Positions 34,514-44,271 are shown, counted from the first letter of the stretch. The stretch: DNA of 64,000 nucleotides from Proteiniphilum propionicum (GCF_022267555.1 NZ_CP073586.1:2657501-2721500), one strand, 5' to 3'. Numbers and translations are program-made. The notes: a model not told the origin generated them from the sequence alone.

Positions 34514-35500
34514 ATGGATTATTTTAAACGGATAATTGAATTTTTTACTGCCGGGGAGTTCTCCGATGCGGGGAAGCGGGCTTTTTTCCGTTGGCTTGCC
34601 GATGAGGAGCATTCGGTGGAGAAAGATCGGGTGCTTAGGGAGATGTGGGATAATTCCGGTAGCGCTACCGATGCAGGTGCACGCGAATCGTGGAGGGCTT
34701 TCGTGAGAAAAGCCGGCCTAAAGGAGAGGGTGCCACGACTAAGGCGGCTGAGGGTTTGGCAGACGGCGGCTGCTGTACTTTTGCTGATCTCTATCTCCGC
34801 AATATATACTGTCTATCGTGAAAAAAGTGGTGGCTCTTATGCAGGGCTGTTAGAGCAATATTCAGCTGTTGCCGTTACGGAGCGACTGGTGCTGCCCGAC
34901 GGCAGTGAGGTGCATCTCAACTCGGGAAGCCTGCTTATTTATCCGGAGAAGTTTACCGGCAGGAGCAGGAGCGTGTATCTATCGGGTGAGGCTAACTTTA
35001 AGGTGAAGGGGGACAAGAAGAGGCCTTTTGTGGTGAAGTCTAATGATTTTCAGGTGACCGTGCTGGGAACCGAATTCGATCTTCTTGCTTATCCCGGCGA
35101 CTCGCTGGTGAGGGTGACGTTGCTCTCTGGAAGTGTGGAGGCAACCTACAACAACCTGGAAATGTGTACCGTCCTCTCGCCGGACCAACAGCTGGTGTAC
35201 AATAAAATATCGAAATCGTCATATATCAACAATCCCGATATAGAGGATGTGACGGCATGGCAACGGGGCGAGATCATTTTCAAGGGTACTACCCTTGGCG
35301 AGATAATTACCGTGTTAAAGAGAAAATACCCCTGTCAGTTTGTATATCATGAAGAGCAGTTCGGTAACGATAAATATACTTTCAGGTTCAGGGAAGATGC
35401 TCCCCTTGAGGAGGTGATGGAGATTATTACACAGGTGGCGGGTTATATCAGTTACAATATTGCCGGCGACACATGCTTTATAGAACAAAGGACAAGATAA
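34514..35500 (+). CDS. FecR-family anti-sigma factor
   Basis: A 328-residue inner-membrane regulator. The cytoplasmic N-terminus (about 1-80) is joined by one membrane helix (about 87-104, TAAAVLLLISISAIYTVY) to the periplasmic FecR domain (about 120-235, LVLPDGSEVHLNSGSLLIYPEKF, VYLSGEANFKVKGDKKRPFVVK) and a C-terminal DUF4974 domain (about 260-325, IIFKGTTLGEIITVLKRKY). It receives the signal from the STN domain of the SusC protein encoded next and releases the sigma factor encoded before it. Confidence 0.92.
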   Translation: MDYFKRIIEFFTAGEFSDAGKRAFFRWLADEEHSVEKDRVLREMWDNSGSATDAGARESWRAFVRKAGLKERVPRLRRLRVWQTAAAVLLLISISAIYTVYREKSGGSYAGLLEQYSAVAVTERLVLPDGSEVHLNSGSLLIYPEKFTGRSRSVYLSGEANFKVKGDKKRPFVVKSNDFQVTVLGTEFDLLAYPGDSLVRVTLLSGSVEATYNNLEMCTVLSPDQQLVYNKISKSSYINNPDIEDVTAWQRGEIIFKGTTLGEIITVLKRKYPCQFVYHEEQFGNDKYTFRFREDAPLEEVMEIITQVAGYISYNIAGDTCFIEQRTR

Positions 35501-35540
35501 TTATTCACATTTAATTTTTATTGCATGGATACATCATAAT

Positions 35541-35579
35541 AAACAAAAAACCGGAATAAAGCGGCTACTTTACTCCGGT
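35541..35579 (-). terminator. Intrinsic terminator pointing away from susC (minus strand)
   Basis: On the minus strand ACCGGAGTAAAG and CTTTATTCCGGT (35568-35579 and 35550-35561) form a 12-bp stem with one mismatch and a 6-base loop, followed by TTTTTGTTT. This is a textbook intrinsic terminator, but no minus-strand gene is present to use it. It is the predicted 3' end of an antisense RNA. Confidence 0.75.
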
Positions 35580-35650
35580 ATAATCAGCATTAGAGTGTAA
35601 ACTCTTTAATCGAAAAAACAACTAAGTGTCTAACCTAACGCTAAAGAAAA
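35541..35650 (-). ncRNA. Predicted cis-antisense sRNA in the susC leader
   Basis: A minus-strand promoter (35656-35685) and the terminator above enclose about 110 bp covering the 5' leader of the STN-type SusC gene. Antisense RNAs at this same place have been described for N-glycan utilisation loci in Bacteroides (DonS in B. fragilis), where they repress the operon. The GH18 genes make this an N-glycan-like locus. Existence and ends are predictions. Confidence 0.5.
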
Positions 35651-35655
35651 GACAT

Positions 35656-35685
35656 CAAATTTATGAATTTTAATCTAATTACAAA
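35656..35685 (-). promoter_or_regulatory. Predicted promoter of the antisense RNA
   Basis: On the minus strand TTTG (35682-35685), 18 bp, TAAATTTG (35656-35663) matches the Bacteroidota promoter apart from a spacer one base short of the usual 19-21. It overlaps the susC start codon (35663). Confidence 0.5.
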
Positions 35686-38600
35686 CGCTAAAGCAAAGAT
35701 TTTCTTCCTGTTTTTCTGTTTGTTATCGCTTCAAACATTTGCTTATGCGCAAAACAATGCAACAATAACCTTGATAAACAAGAGTATATCGGTTATTGAC
35801 GCATTACGGGAGATAGAAAAACAGTCGAAGCTCTCAATCGCTTTTAATGAATCTCAACTGGCCGGCAAGAAAGCAACTAATCTTGAGGTGAAGAACGGAT
35901 CAGTGGAAGAAGCTCTCACCGGTGTTCTTCGGGGATCGGGTTTTACATACCGGATAAGTAACGGATATGTGGTGATTATTCCCGGTAACGAAAGTAAAAC
36001 TACACAGAAAAGTGTGACCGGCCGGGTGCTGGATGAAAATAATGAACCGCTGATTGGTGTGACGGTCGTTGTGGAGGGTGATCCTTCCAGAGGGGCAGCT
36101 ACTGATATAGATGGTAACTTCTCTCTTCAGTTGAAGGAGGGGGATGTGATAAACGTCTCTTATATCGGCTATAACACACAGAAGGTGGTGATAACCCGGC
36201 AGAACAGCTATACAGTACGTATGGTGCCGGATACACAGCTGCTTACTGAGGTGGTGGTGACCGCCCTGGGTATAAGGCGCTCGGAAAAAGCTCTCAGCTA
36301 CAACGTGCAGCAGATTGGCGGCAATGAGCTGGTGGGTGTAAAGGATGCCAACTTTATCAACTCGCTGTCGGGAAAGATTGCCGGGCTGAATATCAACAGC
36401 TCTTCTTCAGGTATAGGAGGAGCCAGCAAGGTGATAATGCGCGGTACAAAAAGTATTGAGCAGACCAGTAACGCTCTATATGTGATAGACGGGGTGCCGG
36501 TTTATAACTTCGGTGGGGGCGGGGAGACCGTCTTTGGCTCGAAAGGAGCTACCGAGGGTATAGCTGATATCAATCCCGAAGATGTAGAAACCATATCGGT
36601 GCTTACAGGAGCGGCGGCAGCAGCATTGTATGGCAGCGATGCGGCCAACGGAGCTATTGTTATTACCACAAAGAGCGGGCAGGCAGGCAAAACAAGAATC
36701 ACCGTTTCTAGCAACATGGAGATGATGAACCCGTTTGTCCTTCCAAAGTTCCAGAACAGGTACGGTACATCTGATCAGTACCTGAGCTGGGGTAGGCGCC
36801 TTAACGAGGCTAACTTCATGGGGTATGATCCGGCAAAGGACTATTTTGAACGGGGAATGGCTGCTACCGAGTCGGTATCCCTTTCCACAGGTACGGAAAA
36901 GAACCAGTCGTACCTCTCCGCTTCGGCTGTCAACTCAACGGGGATTATTCCCAACAACAGGTATAACAGGTATAACTTTACATTCCGTAACACTACAACG
37001 TTCTATGATGATAAGCTGAAACTTGATGCAGGGGTAAGCTATATAAGGCAGGACGACCGCAATATGACCAACCAGGGGATATATCTTAACCCGCTTACAT
37101 CGGCCTACCTTTTCCCAAGGGGGAACGACTGGAACGATATAAGTATGTATGAACGGTATAACCCTTCAAGAAAGATATATGAACAGTACTGGCCTTCGGG
37201 AGCTGCTACATACGTGATGCAGAATCCCTACTGGATTAATCACCGCAACCTGCGTGAGAACAAAAGAGACCGTTACATGGCTAATGCGGGACTCACATTT
37301 TTTATTAACGACTGGATGAATGTATCGGCCCGTATCAGGATGGACCACTCTGGCAATGATTTTACCGAGAAGTTGTACGCATCGACTAACACCTTGATGA
37401 CAGAGGGGTCGCCAAACGGCTTCTACGGTATTACCCGTTCAGTGGATAAACAGATGTACGGGGATATGCTGTTGAACATTAATAAAGAGCTTACTGATGA
37501 ACTCGCGATTCAGTTCAACGGCGGGGTTTCATTCTCCGATATGCGCTCCGATGCGTTTCTGAACAGAGGGCCTATTGTTTATGGGCTGGAGATAGCGGAA
37601 GGAATAAATGAGCCGGTGGGTATCCCCAACGTGTTTAACGTGTTTCATCTGAGCGACTCGCAGACGCTGAGGGAACAGAACGGATGGAGGGAAAAGACAA
37701 ACTCTGCATTCGCAAGTGCCGAACTTGGATTCAGGAACACTTATTACCTGACGCTTACGGGGAGGAACGACTGGCCTTCACAGCTGGCCGGGCCAAACTC
37801 AGCTAACAGGTCGTTTTTCTACCCTTCAGTGGGAGGATCGGCGCTGCTCTCTGAGATTGTGAACCTGCCTAAGGAGATCTCTTATATGAAGGTGAGGGCT
37901 TCGTGGGCTTCGGTGGGACTACCTTTCCGTCGTTTCCTGGCAAACCCTACATACTCGTGGGACGCCAACAACAAGGTGTGGATAACAAAGACTCATTATC
38001 CGCTTTATAACCTGAAGCCGGAACGGACCAACTCGTGGGAGTTTGGACTTGATGCCCGCTTCCTGGGTGGGTTTAACTTCGATTTTACCTACTATTATGC
38101 TAACACATACAACCAGACGTTTAACCCGCATCTATCGGTGTCGTCGGGCTGGTCTGATATCTTTATACAGACGGGAAGTGTGCTTAACCAGGGCGTTGAG
38201 CTGGGACTGGGTTACAAGAATAGTTGGAATAAATTCTCATGGTCGTCGTACTACACGCTGAGCATGAACAGAAACAAGATTCTCGACCTGGCAGATGATG
38301 CCGTTAACCCGATAACCGGGGAGAAGTTCTCTATCGAGCATCTCGATGTGGGTGGACTGGGACAGACGCGCTTTATACTGAAGAAGAGCGGGGGACTGGG
38401 AGATATTTACTCCACTACCGATCTGGCGCGCGACAGTAATGGCGATATCTACATAGATGAGAACGGAGATATTCAGTCGGCCAAGATTAATCGGTTAGAA
38501 GACTATATAAGCCTGGGGAGCGTGTTCCCAAAATCGAACATGGGATGGAAAAACGATTTCAGCTATGGCAACATCAGCATGGGATTCCTGCTCTCGGCCC

Positions 38601-39022
38601 GCTTTGGAGGCGTGGTGTTCTCGCGGACACAGGCGGCGATGGATTATTACGGTGTGTCTGAAGCATCGGCAATGGCGCGTGACAACGGCGGCATGGTGGT
38701 GAATGGCGGCGACCATATCTCTGCCGAAAAATGGTACACCACAATAGGTAGCGGCGACGCGGTTTCGCCTTATTATATATATGACGCTACCAACGTAAGG
38801 CTGCAGGAGGCAAGCATAGGCTACAACTTCCCGGGGAAATGGTTTAACGGGGTTGCAGATGTGGCGCTCTCGCTGACCGGAAGAAACCTGCTGATGATTT
38901 ACTGCAAGGCTCCTTTCGATCCGGAGTCGGTGGCATCTACAGAGAACTACTATCAGGGAATGGATTATTTTATGACTCCAGCTACAAGAAGCTTTGGGTT
39001 GAATCTGAGAGTAACTTTTTAA
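35663..39022 (+). CDS. SusC/RagA-family TonB-dependent transporter with STN signalling domain
   Basis: A 1119-residue outer-membrane importer. After the signal peptide (about 1-30, ...FAYAQ) comes an STN domain (about 33-110, ATITLINKSISVIDALREIEKQS ... YVVIIPG), the part that talks to FecR. Then a carboxypeptidase-D-like domain (about 118-200, VTGRVLDENNEPLIGVTV), the plug (LTEVVVTALGIRRSEKALSYNVQQ, NALYVIDGVPVYN, AAAALYGSDAANGAIVITTK) and the barrel, ending in LNLRVTF. The STN domain and the upstream sigma/FecR genes indicate substrate-induced expression. susD follows after 11 bp. Confidence 0.95.
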   Translation: MNFNLITNAKAKIFFLFFCLLSLQTFAYAQNNATITLINKSISVIDALREIEKQSKLSIAFNESQLAGKKATNLEVKNGSVEEALTGVLRGSGFTYRISNGYVVIIPGNESKTTQKSVTGRVLDENNEPLIGVTVVVEGDPSRGAATDIDGNFSLQLKEGDVINVSYIGYNTQKVVITRQNSYTVRMVPDTQLLTEVVVTALGIRRSEKALSYNVQQIGGNELVGVKDANFINSLSGKIAGLNINSSSSGIGGASKVIMRGTKSIEQTSNALYVIDGVPVYNFGGGGETVFGSKGATEGIADINPEDVETISVLTGAAAAALYGSDAANGAIVITTKSGQAGKTRITVSSNMEMMNPFVLPKFQNRYGTSDQYLSWGRRLNEANFMGYDPAKDYFERGMAATESVSLSTGTEKNQSYLSASAVNSTGIIPNNRYNRYNFTFRNTTTFYDDKLKLDAGVSYIRQDDRNMTNQGIYLNPLTSAYLFPRGNDWNDISMYERYNPSRKIYEQYWPSGAATYVMQNPYWINHRNLRENKRDRYMANAGLTFFINDWMNVSARIRMDHSGNDFTEKLYASTNTLMTEGSPNGFYGITRSVDKQMYGDMLLNINKELTDELAIQFNGGVSFSDMRSDAFLNRGPIVYGLEIAEGINEPVGIPNVFNVFHLSDSQTLREQNGWREKTNSAFASAELGFRNTYYLTLTGRNDWPSQLAGPNSANRSFFYPSVGGSALLSEIVNLPKEISYMKVRASWASVGLPFRRFLANPTYSWDANNKVWITKTHYPLYNLKPERTNSWEFGLDARFLGGFNFDFTYYYANTYNQTFNPHLSVSSGWSDIFIQTGSVLNQGVELGLGYKNSWNKFSWSSYYTLSMNRNKILDLADDAVNPITGEKFSIEHLDVGGLGQTRFILKKSGGLGDIYSTTDLARDSNGDIYIDENGDIQSAKINRLEDYISLGSVFPKSNMGWKNDFSYGNISMGFLLSARFGGVVFSRTQAAMDYYGVSEASAMARDNGGMVVNGGDHISAEKWYTTIGSGDAVSPYYIYDATNVRLQEASIGYNFPGKWFNGVADVALSLTGRNLLMIYCKAPFDPESVASTENYYQGMDYFMTPATRSFGLNLRVTF

Positions 39023-39033
39023 ATTAACAGGTT

Positions 39034-40626
39034 ATGATGAAATATTACAGGCAAATAAGCTATATAATCCTCGTGATGGCCGGCATACTATTGCCTGCCG
39101 GTTGTACCGACGGTTTTGAGGATATAAATAAAGACCCGTACGGGGTTACCAAAGATGAGGCATCGAGGGATGCGTACAGCGAAAGCGCTGCCATGCTTGC
39201 CATTCAGAGCTGGGTGGTACCCACCTTTCCTAACGCAAGCCAGTTTACCGAGTGCCTCTTGGGTGGCAACTGGGGGGGATACCTCTCCGATTCTAACCCG
39301 GGTTTCAACGGAAAGAATTTTGCGACTTACCGTCCCGAGCCAAACTGGAACAAGGTGTTGTTCACCGATATCATCACCAATATCTATCCCAATTACAGGG
39401 GACTAAAAGATGTGACCGATGATGAGATATTACTCTCGGTGGCAGAGGTTTGCAAGGTGGCGGCACTGCACCGTATAACGGATGCCTACGGCCCTATACC
39501 ATACTCCAGAATTGGGGAGAACGGAGAGCTGAATGCTCAGTTCGATTCGCAGGAGCAGGTATATCGCACCATGTTCGAAGAGCTGACCGGTGCGGTGGAT
39601 ATACTTACTATCCGTCAGGCAGAATCGTTCAGTCCCAACGCCGACAAGGTGTTTAACGGCAATATTGTGGCATGGATAAAATTCGCCAACTCGCTTAAGC
39701 TGCGCCTGGCAATGCGACTTGCCTATGTTGATCCTGCACTGGCACAGCAGATGGCTGAAGAGGCGGTAGCCCATGAGGTGGGTGTGATGAAGTCTAATGC
39801 CGATAACGCACAGATTGGCGGATTTGGTAAGGACGGGAATCCGCTTCACCGTATCATGTATCTCTGGAATGGTGGCGACTCAAGGATATCGGCAGATATC
39901 ACCTCATATATGAACGGGTTTCAGGACCCGAGAAGGGAGAAGTATTTTACAAAGACCACTTTCACCGGGAGCGATAACGTTGCACAGAACGGCTATTTCG
40001 GCTTGCGCTCCGGCATTATGATACCGGCAGCACAGGAGGCGCAGAAGTATGCCAATTACAACGTTACCCCCAATACGCCTATGCTTTGGATGAACGCCGC
40101 AGAGGTGGCATTCCTGAAGGCCGAGGGCGCCTTGCGCGGATGGAATATGGGTGCTGAGAGTGCTGAAGATTTCTACGAACAGGGTATACGGCTCTCTTTC
40201 GAAGAGTGGGGTGCCGGCGGAGCGGACAGCTACCTTACGGATAGCGAAAGAACTCCGTCGCCATATATCGACCCGATGGGGAAGAACACCCACAGTGGAA
40301 CGGTGAGTAACATAACCGTGGCATGGGATGAGGATGCAGGCCTTGAAGAGAACCTTGAGCGTATAATTACCCAGAAATGGATTGCTATGTTTCCGCTGGG
40401 ACTTGAGGCCTGGGCGGAACGTCGCAGAACAGGCTATCCCCTCTTGATGCCGGTAGTGGTGAACAACAGCGGGGGAGTGGTGAGTACGGACCAGGGCCCG
40501 CGTAGGCTTGCTTATCCGGGTGAAGAGATTACTACCAACGAGGAGAATGTACGGTATGCCATCGACAACTACCTGAAAGGTCCCGATAATATGGCTACAC
40601 ATGTATGGTGGGATGCTAAAAAATAA
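39034..40626 (+). CDS. SusD/RagB-family lipoprotein (N-glycan-type locus)
   Basis: A 530-residue surface lipoprotein with lipobox LPAGC (Cys24), partner of the preceding SusC. It belongs to the SusD_2-like branch: GFEDINKDPYGVTKDEA at the N-terminus, AALHRITDAYGPIPYSRIG, and the C-terminal QKWIAMFPLGLEAWAERRRTGYPLLMP. It lacks the NERRxELxxEGHRxxDL signature of the mannan-locus SusD, so the two systems are not recent duplicates. A second ATG one codon in is an equally possible start. Confidence 0.9.
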   Translation: MMKYYRQISYIILVMAGILLPAGCTDGFEDINKDPYGVTKDEASRDAYSESAAMLAIQSWVVPTFPNASQFTECLLGGNWGGYLSDSNPGFNGKNFATYRPEPNWNKVLFTDIITNIYPNYRGLKDVTDDEILLSVAEVCKVAALHRITDAYGPIPYSRIGENGELNAQFDSQEQVYRTMFEELTGAVDILTIRQAESFSPNADKVFNGNIVAWIKFANSLKLRLAMRLAYVDPALAQQMAEEAVAHEVGVMKSNADNAQIGGFGKDGNPLHRIMYLWNGGDSRISADITSYMNGFQDPRREKYFTKTTFTGSDNVAQNGYFGLRSGIMIPAAQEAQKYANYNVTPNTPMLWMNAAEVAFLKAEGALRGWNMGAESAEDFYEQGIRLSFEEWGAGGADSYLTDSERTPSPYIDPMGKNTHSGTVSNITVAWDEDAGLEENLERIITQKWIAMFPLGLEAWAERRRTGYPLLMPVVVNNSGGVVSTDQGPRRLAYPGEEITTNEENVRYAIDNYLKGPDNMATHVWWDAKK

Positions 40627-40640
40627 AATAGAATAATCAT

Positions 40641-41705
40641 ATGAACAATATAATATCTTTAAAAAGAGGCAAGTGGGTGGCCGGCTTGCTGGCAGCACTG
40701 GTCCTCACTGCCTGTAGCGACTGGACAGAGGTGGAGCCGGTGGCAATTAACGAGGCTGATATCGCGAAGCAGAATCCCGCGCTTTACGCCGGATACCTCG
40801 AAAACTTGAGGAGTTACAAGAAGTCGGTGCATAAGGTGATGATCACCTGGTTCAACAACAGCAACAAGGTGCCGCTTAGCCGCGCCGATCATACTGATGT
40901 GCTTCCCGACAGTATCGATATAGTATCGATGATGCATCCCGTCAATCCGGCACAGTATGAACTGGATGAGATGGAAAAGGTGAGAAGTGAAAAGGGAACG
41001 AAGTTCGTGTATGACATGAATTTTGAAGCTATCAAGCTTATCTATGAAGAGATGGTGGCTGATATGGAAGATGCTGCCCCGGAAGAAGGGGTGGCTATGG
41101 CCGAGATACCGGCATTCGTCGATTTTCTCGTGGATACGGTCAACCAGATACTGCCTCTGGCAAGGAAATACAGTTACGATGGAATCATCATAGGTTACAA
41201 GGGGAAGAATATTCTGCATATGGATGAAGCGGAAAAGCAGCTATATACTACCTATGAAAAAGCATTTATAGGTATTGCCGAAGATTGGCACGAGAGGAAC
41301 AGCGACAAGATGATCATCTTTGAAGGGTATCCTCAGAACCTGCTGAACAAAAGCATACTGGAAAAGAGTAGCTATATAATTATTCCCTCAACGGACGCAG
41401 GCAACAGTGCGAAGCTTAGCTATAACATAATGGCTGCCAATGTTGAGGGTGTACCTTCCGACCGTTATATTATTTCGGTGGAGACGGTTTCTTTGGATAA
41501 AGAAGATGTGAAGACCGGATACTGGGCCGATGGTGTGACACGGGCGGTGACAGGCGCTTCGCAGTGGGTGATGCTTAACCACGATGATTACTCTATAGCT
41601 GGACTGGGGATTAAAAACGTGAATAACGACTATTTCAATATTGCACGTATTTATCGTTGTACACGCGATGCAATTTCTAATATGAATCCTTCTCCCAAAA
41701 AATGA
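40641..41705 (+). CDS. GH18-like lipoprotein lacking catalytic residues (putative glycan-binding protein)
   Basis: A 354-residue lipoprotein with lipobox LTACS (Cys25). The fold resembles a GH18 TIM barrel: KVMITWFNNSNKVPLSR, VDFLVDTVNQILPLARKYSYDGIIIGYKG, and later KMIIFEGYPQNLL and ASQWVMLNHDDYS. Where GH18 enzymes have DGxxxDxE, this protein has DGIIIGYKG (from Asp180), with no acidic catalytic pair. It is therefore probably a binding protein for the glycan that the nearby GH18 cleaves. The gene follows susD by 14 bp and overlaps the next gene. Confidence 0.75.
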   Translation: MNNIISLKRGKWVAGLLAALVLTACSDWTEVEPVAINEADIAKQNPALYAGYLENLRSYKKSVHKVMITWFNNSNKVPLSRADHTDVLPDSIDIVSMMHPVNPAQYELDEMEKVRSEKGTKFVYDMNFEAIKLIYEEMVADMEDAAPEEGVAMAEIPAFVDFLVDTVNQILPLARKYSYDGIIIGYKGKNILHMDEAEKQLYTTYEKAFIGIAEDWHERNSDKMIIFEGYPQNLLNKSILEKSSYIIIPSTDAGNSAKLSYNIMAANVEGVPSDRYIISVETVSLDKEDVKTGYWADGVTRAVTGASQWVMLNHDDYSIAGLGIKNVNNDYFNIARIYRCTRDAISNMNPSPKK

Positions 41706-42844
41706 AAACAATGAAACGATACAATAATATATATGTAATACTGCTGCTGATACTACTTATGGGTGGTTGCCAAAGTGACGGCAGTTTTGACAATAAGCTC
41801 TATATAAAGAGCGCTGCGAAGACAGGAGAGATACTCTTTACCGCAGGTGAAGCGGACCAGGAGAAAGTGCTTCAGGCAGAGCTGGCAATGCCCGCCGAAC
41901 AGGATATTAAAATTACATACAGGGTGGATGAATCGTTAGTGAAGACCTACAACGAGGCTTATTACGATAATGCGGAGATGCTGCCTGCCGAAAACTACGA
42001 GTGGATTGAAGCGGGAGCTATGATTCACGCGGGAGGTGTGTTATCTACGGAGGCGCGTATCCTTTTCAAGGGATTCTCGATGCTGAACCGTGACAAGGTG
42101 TATGTTCTGCCGGTCTCAATCTCTGAGGCTAATATTGATATCCTGAAGAGCGCCCGCACCTACTATTATGTGATAAAGGGTGCATCGCTTATAAATGTGG
42201 TGGCTGATATTGATGAGAACTACCTCTCTGTGAACTGGTCTAATCCCGGTGTTTGCAACAACCTTTCAAAGGTGACGATGGAAGCGCTGATCAGGGTCCG
42301 TAATTTCGATAAGATGATTAGTACCGTGATGGGTATAGAAGGCAGGTTCCTGATCCGTATAGGAGATGCGAACTTTCCGTCGAACCAGATACAGATAGCC
42401 ACTAACTGGGGTAATTTTCCCGGTGCCGACTCTAACAAGGGGTTGCCGGTGAACGAATGGGTGCATGTGGCGTTGACCTATGATGCTACCAGCGGCTCGA
42501 TGATTGTTTATGTGAACGGAAGGAAACAGTCGGAGGGTACCTTGTCGGCAGGTAATGTGGACCTGGGGAACAGTAATTTCTTTATCGGGCGTTCATATGA
42601 CAATAACCGATGGCTTGCCGGTGAGATATCGGAATGCAGGATATGGAATATTGTACGCACGCAGGAAGAGATAGCTGATAATCCCTACTATGTTGATCCC
42701 GCATCGGAGGGCCTGGTTGCCTATTGGAAGTTCGATGAGGGAGCGGGCAGCACCGTTAAGGATCATACCGTCAACGGGAACAATGTCGTGGCAAATAATA
42801 CATTGAAATGGACGCCGGTGAAATTGCCTGCGTCTGCCGAATAA
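41702..42844 (+). CDS. DUF1735 and LamG-domain surface lipoprotein
   Basis: A 380-residue lipoprotein with lipobox LMGGC (Cys23). The N-terminal DUF1735 domain (about 35-155, VLQAELAMPAEQDIKITYRVDESLVKTYN, YVLPVSIS) is followed by a LamG/concanavalin-like domain (about 170-370) with TMEALIRVRNF, EWVHVALTYD, FFIGRSYDNNRWLAGEISECRIWN and GLVAYWKFDEG. Such lectin-like domains bind sugars. It overlaps the stop of the previous gene (ATGA), so the two are coupled; an ATG three codons in is also possible. Likely a surface glycan-binding protein of the locus. Confidence 0.85.
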   Translation: MKTMKRYNNIYVILLLILLMGGCQSDGSFDNKLYIKSAAKTGEILFTAGEADQEKVLQAELAMPAEQDIKITYRVDESLVKTYNEAYYDNAEMLPAENYEWIEAGAMIHAGGVLSTEARILFKGFSMLNRDKVYVLPVSISEANIDILKSARTYYYVIKGASLINVVADIDENYLSVNWSNPGVCNNLSKVTMEALIRVRNFDKMISTVMGIEGRFLIRIGDANFPSNQIQIATNWGNFPGADSNKGLPVNEWVHVALTYDATSGSMIVYVNGRKQSEGTLSAGNVDLGNSNFFIGRSYDNNRWLAGEISECRIWNIVRTQEEIADNPYYVDPASEGLVAYWKFDEGAGSTVKDHTVNGNNVVANNTLKWTPVKLPASAE

Positions 42845-42867
42845 ACCATATTAATAGTTTTAATTAT

Positions 42868-44271
42868 ATGAGAAACAATATATTAAATGCATCGAAGTGC
42901 TTTGTTGTACTTCTCCTGATGCTGGGGGCTTTTTTTAGCGCCTGTGATGAAAGTATCGACCTGGCAAAGCTCGACGAGGCCTCTTACGAAGTACCCGGCG
43001 AAGTGATCGGGTATATCACGAACAACGGGGGGGACAGGAAAATGAGTTTTGTAGATTTTCGTGATAAGGGTACTGAGGAGATTTATGTAGGGCTGACGGA
43101 GGAGGCGCCGGAGGATGTTACCGTTTCATTCAGGTATGAACCTTCTCTGTTAGATGCTTATAACAGTAATAACGACACTGAATACCAGCTGTTTCCCGTG
43201 TCGGCTGTGACAATTCCCGGGAAGGTGACTATTGCGAAGGGGGGTAAGGTATCGGGAAAAGGCGAGGTGGTGTTTGAAACTACCGAAACTCTGGAAAAGG
43301 GGCGGACTTACGTTATACCGTTGAAGGCGGAGCTGGCGTCGGGCAATGTAGGGCTTTCCGAAGCCGAATCTGAGTTTCTGATCTTTGTTGATGACCTGAG
43401 CAAAATTCCAACCGCTGATAAGCCGTCAGGCATCAAGATTATTAGTTGTATGGAGGTGAATGATACCAACCCGTTGAATAATCTTTGCTTCACGCTGGCA
43501 GACAGTGGTAAGCCGCTGATTGACATGGTTATTCTCTTCTCTGCCAATATTAACTATAACAATGAAACCGGCAAGGTGTTTGTCTATAATAACCCAAACG
43601 TGCAGCATCTTCTTGATAACAGGGAGAAATATTTAAAACCTTTGCAGGACCGGGGAATACAGGTTGTTCTGGGAATTCTGGGAAACCACGACCATTCGGG
43701 GGTGGCTAACCTGGGGACCGAGGCTGCACGTCAGTTTGCACAGGAGCTGAAGGTGGTGTGCGATGCTTACCGGCTCGACGGTGTGTTCTTCGATGATGAA
43801 TATTCATCATACAAGAATCCGCCACCTCCGGGCTTTGTTACACCGTCGAACGCTGCAGCAGCACGGTTGTGTTATGAAACAAAGATGGCTATGCCTGACA
43901 AGCTGGTGACGGTGTATGTATATAGCCGTACATCGAGCCTGCCGGCAGTGGACGGACACGATTCGGGTACGTTTATCGACTATGCGATACACGATTACGG
44001 CGGTAGTTATGACTTAAGCGGGAATTATCCCGGCCTGCCCCGCTCGGGTATGGCGCTCTACTCACAGGAGTATGCCCGTGGATATACCACCTCTGAAACC
44101 AATTTGAAAAGTTTGAGGGATGGGGGATATGGCGCACATATGATTTTCGCGATGGATCCGTTCAGAAGAAACTTCAGTTACTCTCAGAAGCCGTCAATGG
44201 AACGTATTGCACGTGCGTTGTTCGACGACGAACTGGTGTACGACGGAAAACCATATAAGAAAGATTGGTAA
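42868..44271 (+). CDS. GH18 endo-beta-N-acetylglucosaminidase with DUF1735 domain, lipoprotein
   Basis: A 467-residue endoglycosidase that would cut the chitobiose core of N-glycans and release the oligosaccharide for SusCD import. Lipobox FFSAC gives Cys26. A DUF1735 domain (about 35-155) precedes the GH18 barrel. The catalytic strand reads LDGVFFDDEY with Asp309 and Glu311 as the assisting and acid residues. The plan (DUF1735 plus GH18) is that of B. thetaiotaomicron BT3987, known to act on high-mannose N-glycans. The ATG at 42868 is chosen because the signal peptide begins there; 20 upstream codons overlap the previous gene. Confidence 0.9.
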   Translation: MRNNILNASKCFVVLLLMLGAFFSACDESIDLAKLDEASYEVPGEVIGYITNNGGDRKMSFVDFRDKGTEEIYVGLTEEAPEDVTVSFRYEPSLLDAYNSNNDTEYQLFPVSAVTIPGKVTIAKGGKVSGKGEVVFETTETLEKGRTYVIPLKAELASGNVGLSEAESEFLIFVDDLSKIPTADKPSGIKIISCMEVNDTNPLNNLCFTLADSGKPLIDMVILFSANINYNNETGKVFVYNNPNVQHLLDNREKYLKPLQDRGIQVVLGILGNHDHSGVANLGTEAARQFAQELKVVCDAYRLDGVFFDDEYSSYKNPPPPGFVTPSNAAAARLCYETKMAMPDKLVTVYVYSRTSSLPAVDGHDSGTFIDYAIHDYGGSYDLSGNYPGLPRSGMALYSQEYARGYTTSETNLKSLRDGGYGAHMIFAMDPFRRNFSYSQKPSMERIARALFDDELVYDGKPYKKDW

